Position numbers and translations under genes: made by a program. A stretch of 64,000 nucleotides of DNA from Vibrio crassostreae (lineage in GTDB: Bacteria > Pseudomonadota > Gammaproteobacteria > Enterobacterales > Vibrionaceae): NCBI RefSeq assembly GCF_024347415.1, contig NZ_AP025477.1, forward strand, positions 1,883,965-1,947,964. The letters are read 5' to 3'. The notes beneath the pieces were generated by a model that saw only the letters and a list, made by a program, of their open reading frames with translations, did no database searches and was not told where the DNA came from. Numbering within the stretch: the first letter of the stretch is position 1; the number at the start of each line of letters is the position of its first letter. Below, piece by piece: positions 61,559-64,000 of the stretch.

Positions 61559-62779
61559 TTACTCTTCAAATTGATAAGAAGAGGGCACCACAATCACGCC
61601 TTGTTTTGATATATGGAAGCGTTTGGCGTCGGCAAGGCTATCAACACCGATCTGGGTTCCGTCAGGCACTTTGACGTTCTTATCGATGATGCAGTTTTGT
61701 ATGTGGCAGTTTTTTCCAATCTCAACATCTTCAAACAGAATACTATCAATCACAATCGCGGCATTGCTGACTTTCACTTTTGGGAAGAAGATAGAGTTTT
61801 GCGCCGAACCACCTTCAATCACAACACCATTGGCGATCATCGAGTTGATGAATATCCCTTGGTTACCTTCGACCGAAGCAATGGTTCGTGCGGGCGGCAG
61901 TTGTGGCTCATAAGTGCGAATAGCCCAATCCGGTTGGTATAAATCGATAGGCGAGGCCGGTTTCAACAGATCCATATTCGATTGGTAATAAGAGTCGATA
62001 GTACCAACATCTCTCCAGTAAGCATCTTGCGTCACACGTCCTTCCTCATCACCAAACTTATACGCGTAAACGCTGTTATTGCCGACTAACTTAGGAATGA
62101 TGTCTTTGCCAAAATCATGGTTTGAGTCTGGATCTTCTGCGTCTGCCAATAATGCCTGTGTTAGTACTTCTTTATCAAAGATGTAAATCCCCATTGAAGC
62201 CATGCTTCGAGTTGGTCTACCGGGTACGCACGCGGGGTAACGTGGTTTCTCGGTAAAGTTATTGATTTGTAGAGACTCGTCTATTTCCATCACACCAAAC
62301 TCTTTGGCTTCGTCAATCGAAACCTCCATGCACGCCACGGTCAGGTCAGCCTCGTTCTTTTTGTGCTGCTTGAGCATTGGCGCGTAATCCATGCGATAGA
62401 TATGGTCGCCGGATAACACCACCACATGTTTGGCTTCACTACGAGAAAGCAGATACAAGTTTTGATAGATGGCATCGGCAGTGCCGCTGTACCAGCTATC
62501 ACCGGTTCGCATTTGTGGGGGAACATTGGTGATGTATTCGCCGAGCTCGGGGTTAAGCACCGACCAACCATCTCTCAAATGTTTTTGCAATGAGTGTGAT
62601 TTGTACTGAGTCAGCACCAAAATTTGGCGTAGCCCAGAGTGTAAGCAGTTCGCGAGAGTGAAATCGATGATTCGATATTTGCCACCAAAGGGAACCGCAG
62701 GTTTTGCGCGGTTATCGGTGAGGGGAGAAAGCCGAGAGCCAACACCGCCGGCCAGAACGATTGTTAGAGTGTCTTGCAT
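61559..62779 (-). CDS. glgC: Glucose-1-phosphate adenylyltransferase
   Basis: A 406-residue enzyme from the ATG at 62779 with GAGG upstream; the frame is open to 62824 but lacks support there. The nucleotidyltransferase signature is LAGGVGSRLSPLTDNRAKPAVPFGGKYRIIDF at the N-terminus. YSGTADAIYQNL, VVLSGDHIYRMDY and EKPRYPACVPGRPTRSMASMGIYIF follow, and a left-handed beta-helix ends the protein. It makes ADP-glucose for glycogen synthesis. Vibrios often have two glgC genes; this is a stand-alone copy. Confidence 0.95.
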   Translation of the reverse strand: MQDTLTIVLAGGVGSRLSPLTDNRAKPAVPFGGKYRIIDFTLANCLHSGLRQILVLTQYKSHSLQKHLRDGWSVLNPELGEYITNVPPQMRTGDSWYSGTADAIYQNLYLLSRSEAKHVVVLSGDHIYRMDYAPMLKQHKKNEADLTVACMEVSIDEAKEFGVMEIDESLQINNFTEKPRYPACVPGRPTRSMASMGIYIFDKEVLTQALLADAEDPDSNHDFGKDIIPKLVGNNSVYAYKFGDEEGRVTQDAYWRDVGTIDSYYQSNMDLLKPASPIDLYQPDWAIRTYEPQLPPARTIASVEGNQGIFINSMIANGVVIEGGSAQNSIFFPKVKVSNAAIVIDSILFEDVEIGKNCHIQNCIIDKNVKVPDGTQIGVDSLADAKRFHISKQGVIVVPSSYQFEE

Positions 62780-63073
62780 GGTCAGAACCTCAATGTATTT
62801 ATGATTATGAACATAGACTTGCAAGCACTAAGCCAAATGTAACTCATTGAATATTAAACAAGGAGGGGATATTTCTTGTTGGATTGCACTAAATTGATGC
62901 GTACGGGATGTTGGCTTGCTCTATTTTGATCCAAAGATATCTGAGCAAAGTGACTGGGTTGGATTAACAAAATGATGCACGGAAAAGTCGCATTACAAAA
63001 CTGTCAATAAAATGAAGTAATAAAGTGATCGGGTCGATATAAATTTACATAAATAATCATAACTTTTCACAAA

Positions 63074-63087
63074 TTGATTTCCATCAA
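63074..63087 (+). promoter_or_regulatory. FNR box upstream of ompW
   Basis: TTGATTTCCATCAA is a perfect TTGAT-N4-ATCAA. A -10-like TATGTT lies at 63104-63109. FNR control of ompW is known in enteric bacteria. Rest of the 399-bp gap 62780-63178 shows no gene. Confidence 0.7.
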
Positions 63088-63178
63088 TAAAGTAGGGTTA
63101 TTCTATGTTACCTTGCACGCAAAATAAGAAATGATTACTCATTCACCAATAATATGAAGCCCTCAAAAGGAAATTATA

Positions 63179-63820
63179 ATGAAAAAAACAGTATGTGGTA
63201 TTGCGGTTATTACAGCTCTTATGTCAACCAATGTTCTTGCTCATAAAGAAGGTGATTTCATCATCCGTGCAGGTGCAGCAACAGTATCTCCAAACGACAG
63301 CAGCGGTGACGTTCTTGATACAGCTGGAGTTAAATTCGGTGTCGATTCTAATACTCAACTTGGTTTGACCTTCGGTTACATGTTTACTGACAACATCAGT
63401 TTTGAAGTATTGGCAGCTAGCCCTTTCTCTCATAACATTTCAGCTACTGGCCTCGGAGACATAGCAGAGACTAAACACCTACCACCAACGTTTATGGTTC
63501 AGTACTACTTTGGTCAAGCGAACAGTGATTTCCGTCCTTACGTAGGTGCGGGTATCAACTACACTGTATTTTTCGATGAGTCACTAAACCAAGGAGCGAA
63601 AGATCTAGGCTTAAGTGACTTATCTCTTGATGATTCTTGGGGCTTAGCGGCAAACATTGGTATGGACTACATGATTAATGAAGACTGGTTCCTGAACGCA
63701 TCAGTTTGGTATGCAGATATTGGTACTACAGCAAAATATAAGTTTAATGGTCAACAGTTCAAAACAGACGTTGATATCGACCCATGGGTATTCATGGTTG
63801 GTGGTGGTTACAACTTCTAA
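63179..63820 (+). CDS. ompW: OmpW-family outer membrane protein
   Basis: A 213-residue beta-barrel porin with a signal peptide (cleavage after VLA, about residue 21). HKEGDFIIRAGAATVSPN is the classic OmpW mature start, and the protein ends in aromatic GGGYNF as outer membrane proteins do. Internal strands include LGLTFGYMFTDNISFEVLAASPFSH and FRPYVGAGINYTVFFDE. An eight-strand barrel that passes small hydrophobic compounds. AAAGGAAA ribosome site. FNR box upstream. Confidence 0.95.
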   Translation: MKKTVCGIAVITALMSTNVLAHKEGDFIIRAGAATVSPNDSSGDVLDTAGVKFGVDSNTQLGLTFGYMFTDNISFEVLAASPFSHNISATGLGDIAETKHLPPTFMVQYYFGQANSDFRPYVGAGINYTVFFDESLNQGAKDLGLSDLSLDDSWGLAANIGMDYMINEDWFLNASVWYADIGTTAKYKFNGQQFKTDVDIDPWVFMVGGGYNF

Positions 63821-63839
63821 TCCACATATTCAGTTTACA

Positions 63840-63879
63840 AAAGGCTCTCAAGCACCAGCCAGCTTGGGCGCTTTTTTCT
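63840..63879 (+). terminator. Terminator after ompW
   Basis: An imperfect stem, AAAGGCTCTCAAGC with GCTTGGGCGCTTTT, followed by a T-run. Confidence 0.7.
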
Positions 63880-63969
63880 TTTCATCGACAACCTCACGAT
63901 GAACGTAAGCAAATCACGTATGAGTAAAAATTGATGTGGCGATTGCAATTATAGTTACCACTAAAACAA

Positions 63970-64000
63970 AAGCGCCACGACTTGTTAAGTCGTGGCGCTT
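63970..64000 (-). terminator. Terminator of a leftward gene beyond the window
   Basis: AAGCGCCACGACTT pairs perfectly with AAGTCGTGGCGCTT around GTT. On the minus strand the stem is followed by TTTGTTTTAG, so it likely ends a gene entering from the right. Confidence 0.75.

Noticed and set aside
1..64000. CRISPR arrays, tRNA or rRNA genes, prophage, integron attC sites
   Set aside because: Scanned by eye; no regularly spaced repeats, cloverleaf or phage-type gene runs were seen.

Overview
The window looks like part of a Vibrio chromosome, most likely the second chromosome of a Splendidus-clade or similar marine species. This is judged from gene content and protein style only: DUF3010, DUF3012 and DUF3316 proteins, ManA next to several fructose-family PTS permeases, many chemoreceptors, OmpW, and the D-glutamate genes dgcR-dgcN-dgcA. 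No rRNA, tRNA, CRISPR array, prophage or replication origin was seen. Coding density is high, and most transcription units end in clear hairpin terminators.

Layout. 1-2325: a partial mpaA-like carboxypeptidase and an OppA-type peptide-binding protein. 2447-5152: an FNR-box-headed cluster of three periplasmic c-type cytochrome or haem-domain genes (EB_dh-like, NrfB-like pentahaem, tetrahaem c3-like), flanked by two diverged copies of the same hairpin. 5273-12900: a LysR regulator and a UgpB/MalK-type ABC importer carrying a PHP phosphoesterase and a HAD phosphatase, probably an organophosphate uptake and hydrolysis operon. 13015-22935: a fructose/mannose PTS island with ManA, an AraC regulator, three IIC permeases in three different domain orders, a free IIB and a degenerate HPr-IIA fusion. 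23061-31870: a TetR regulator, a tiny zinc-ribbon protein, an NIT-domain chemoreceptor, ohr/ohrR, an aromatic amino acid permease, a MerR-methyltransferase fusion, a GNAT enzyme and an AhpD-like protein. 31963-38335: an NhaC antiporter and MalY-type lyase with a LacI regulator and operator, then a MocR regulator divergent from an EamA exporter. 38440-45883: DUF3010, two chemoreceptors, DUF3316, a LysR, an RNA methyltransferase and an SGNH hydrolase. 45978-49011: dgcR-dgcN-dgcA for D-glutamate. 49321-57928: a two-component system with a sigma-54 activator, followed by a secreted glycerophosphodiesterase and a PhnDCEE transporter, each with its own sigma-54 promoter. 58062-64000: a HAD phosphatase, a small lipoprotein, an intact IS3/IS150-type element inserted in the loop of the hpf terminator, hpf, glgC and an FNR-box-headed ompW.

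The strongest candidates for something undescribed are two. The first is the anaerobically controlled cytochrome cluster, in which two of three proteins carry a non-canonical CX3CH haem site. The second is the sigma-54/two-component organophosphate module at 49-58 kb, whose activator has a variant GSFTSA loop. Regulatory links also stand out: the TetR protein at 23 kb and the AhpD-like gene at 31 kb share the same pair of palindromes with the same spacing.
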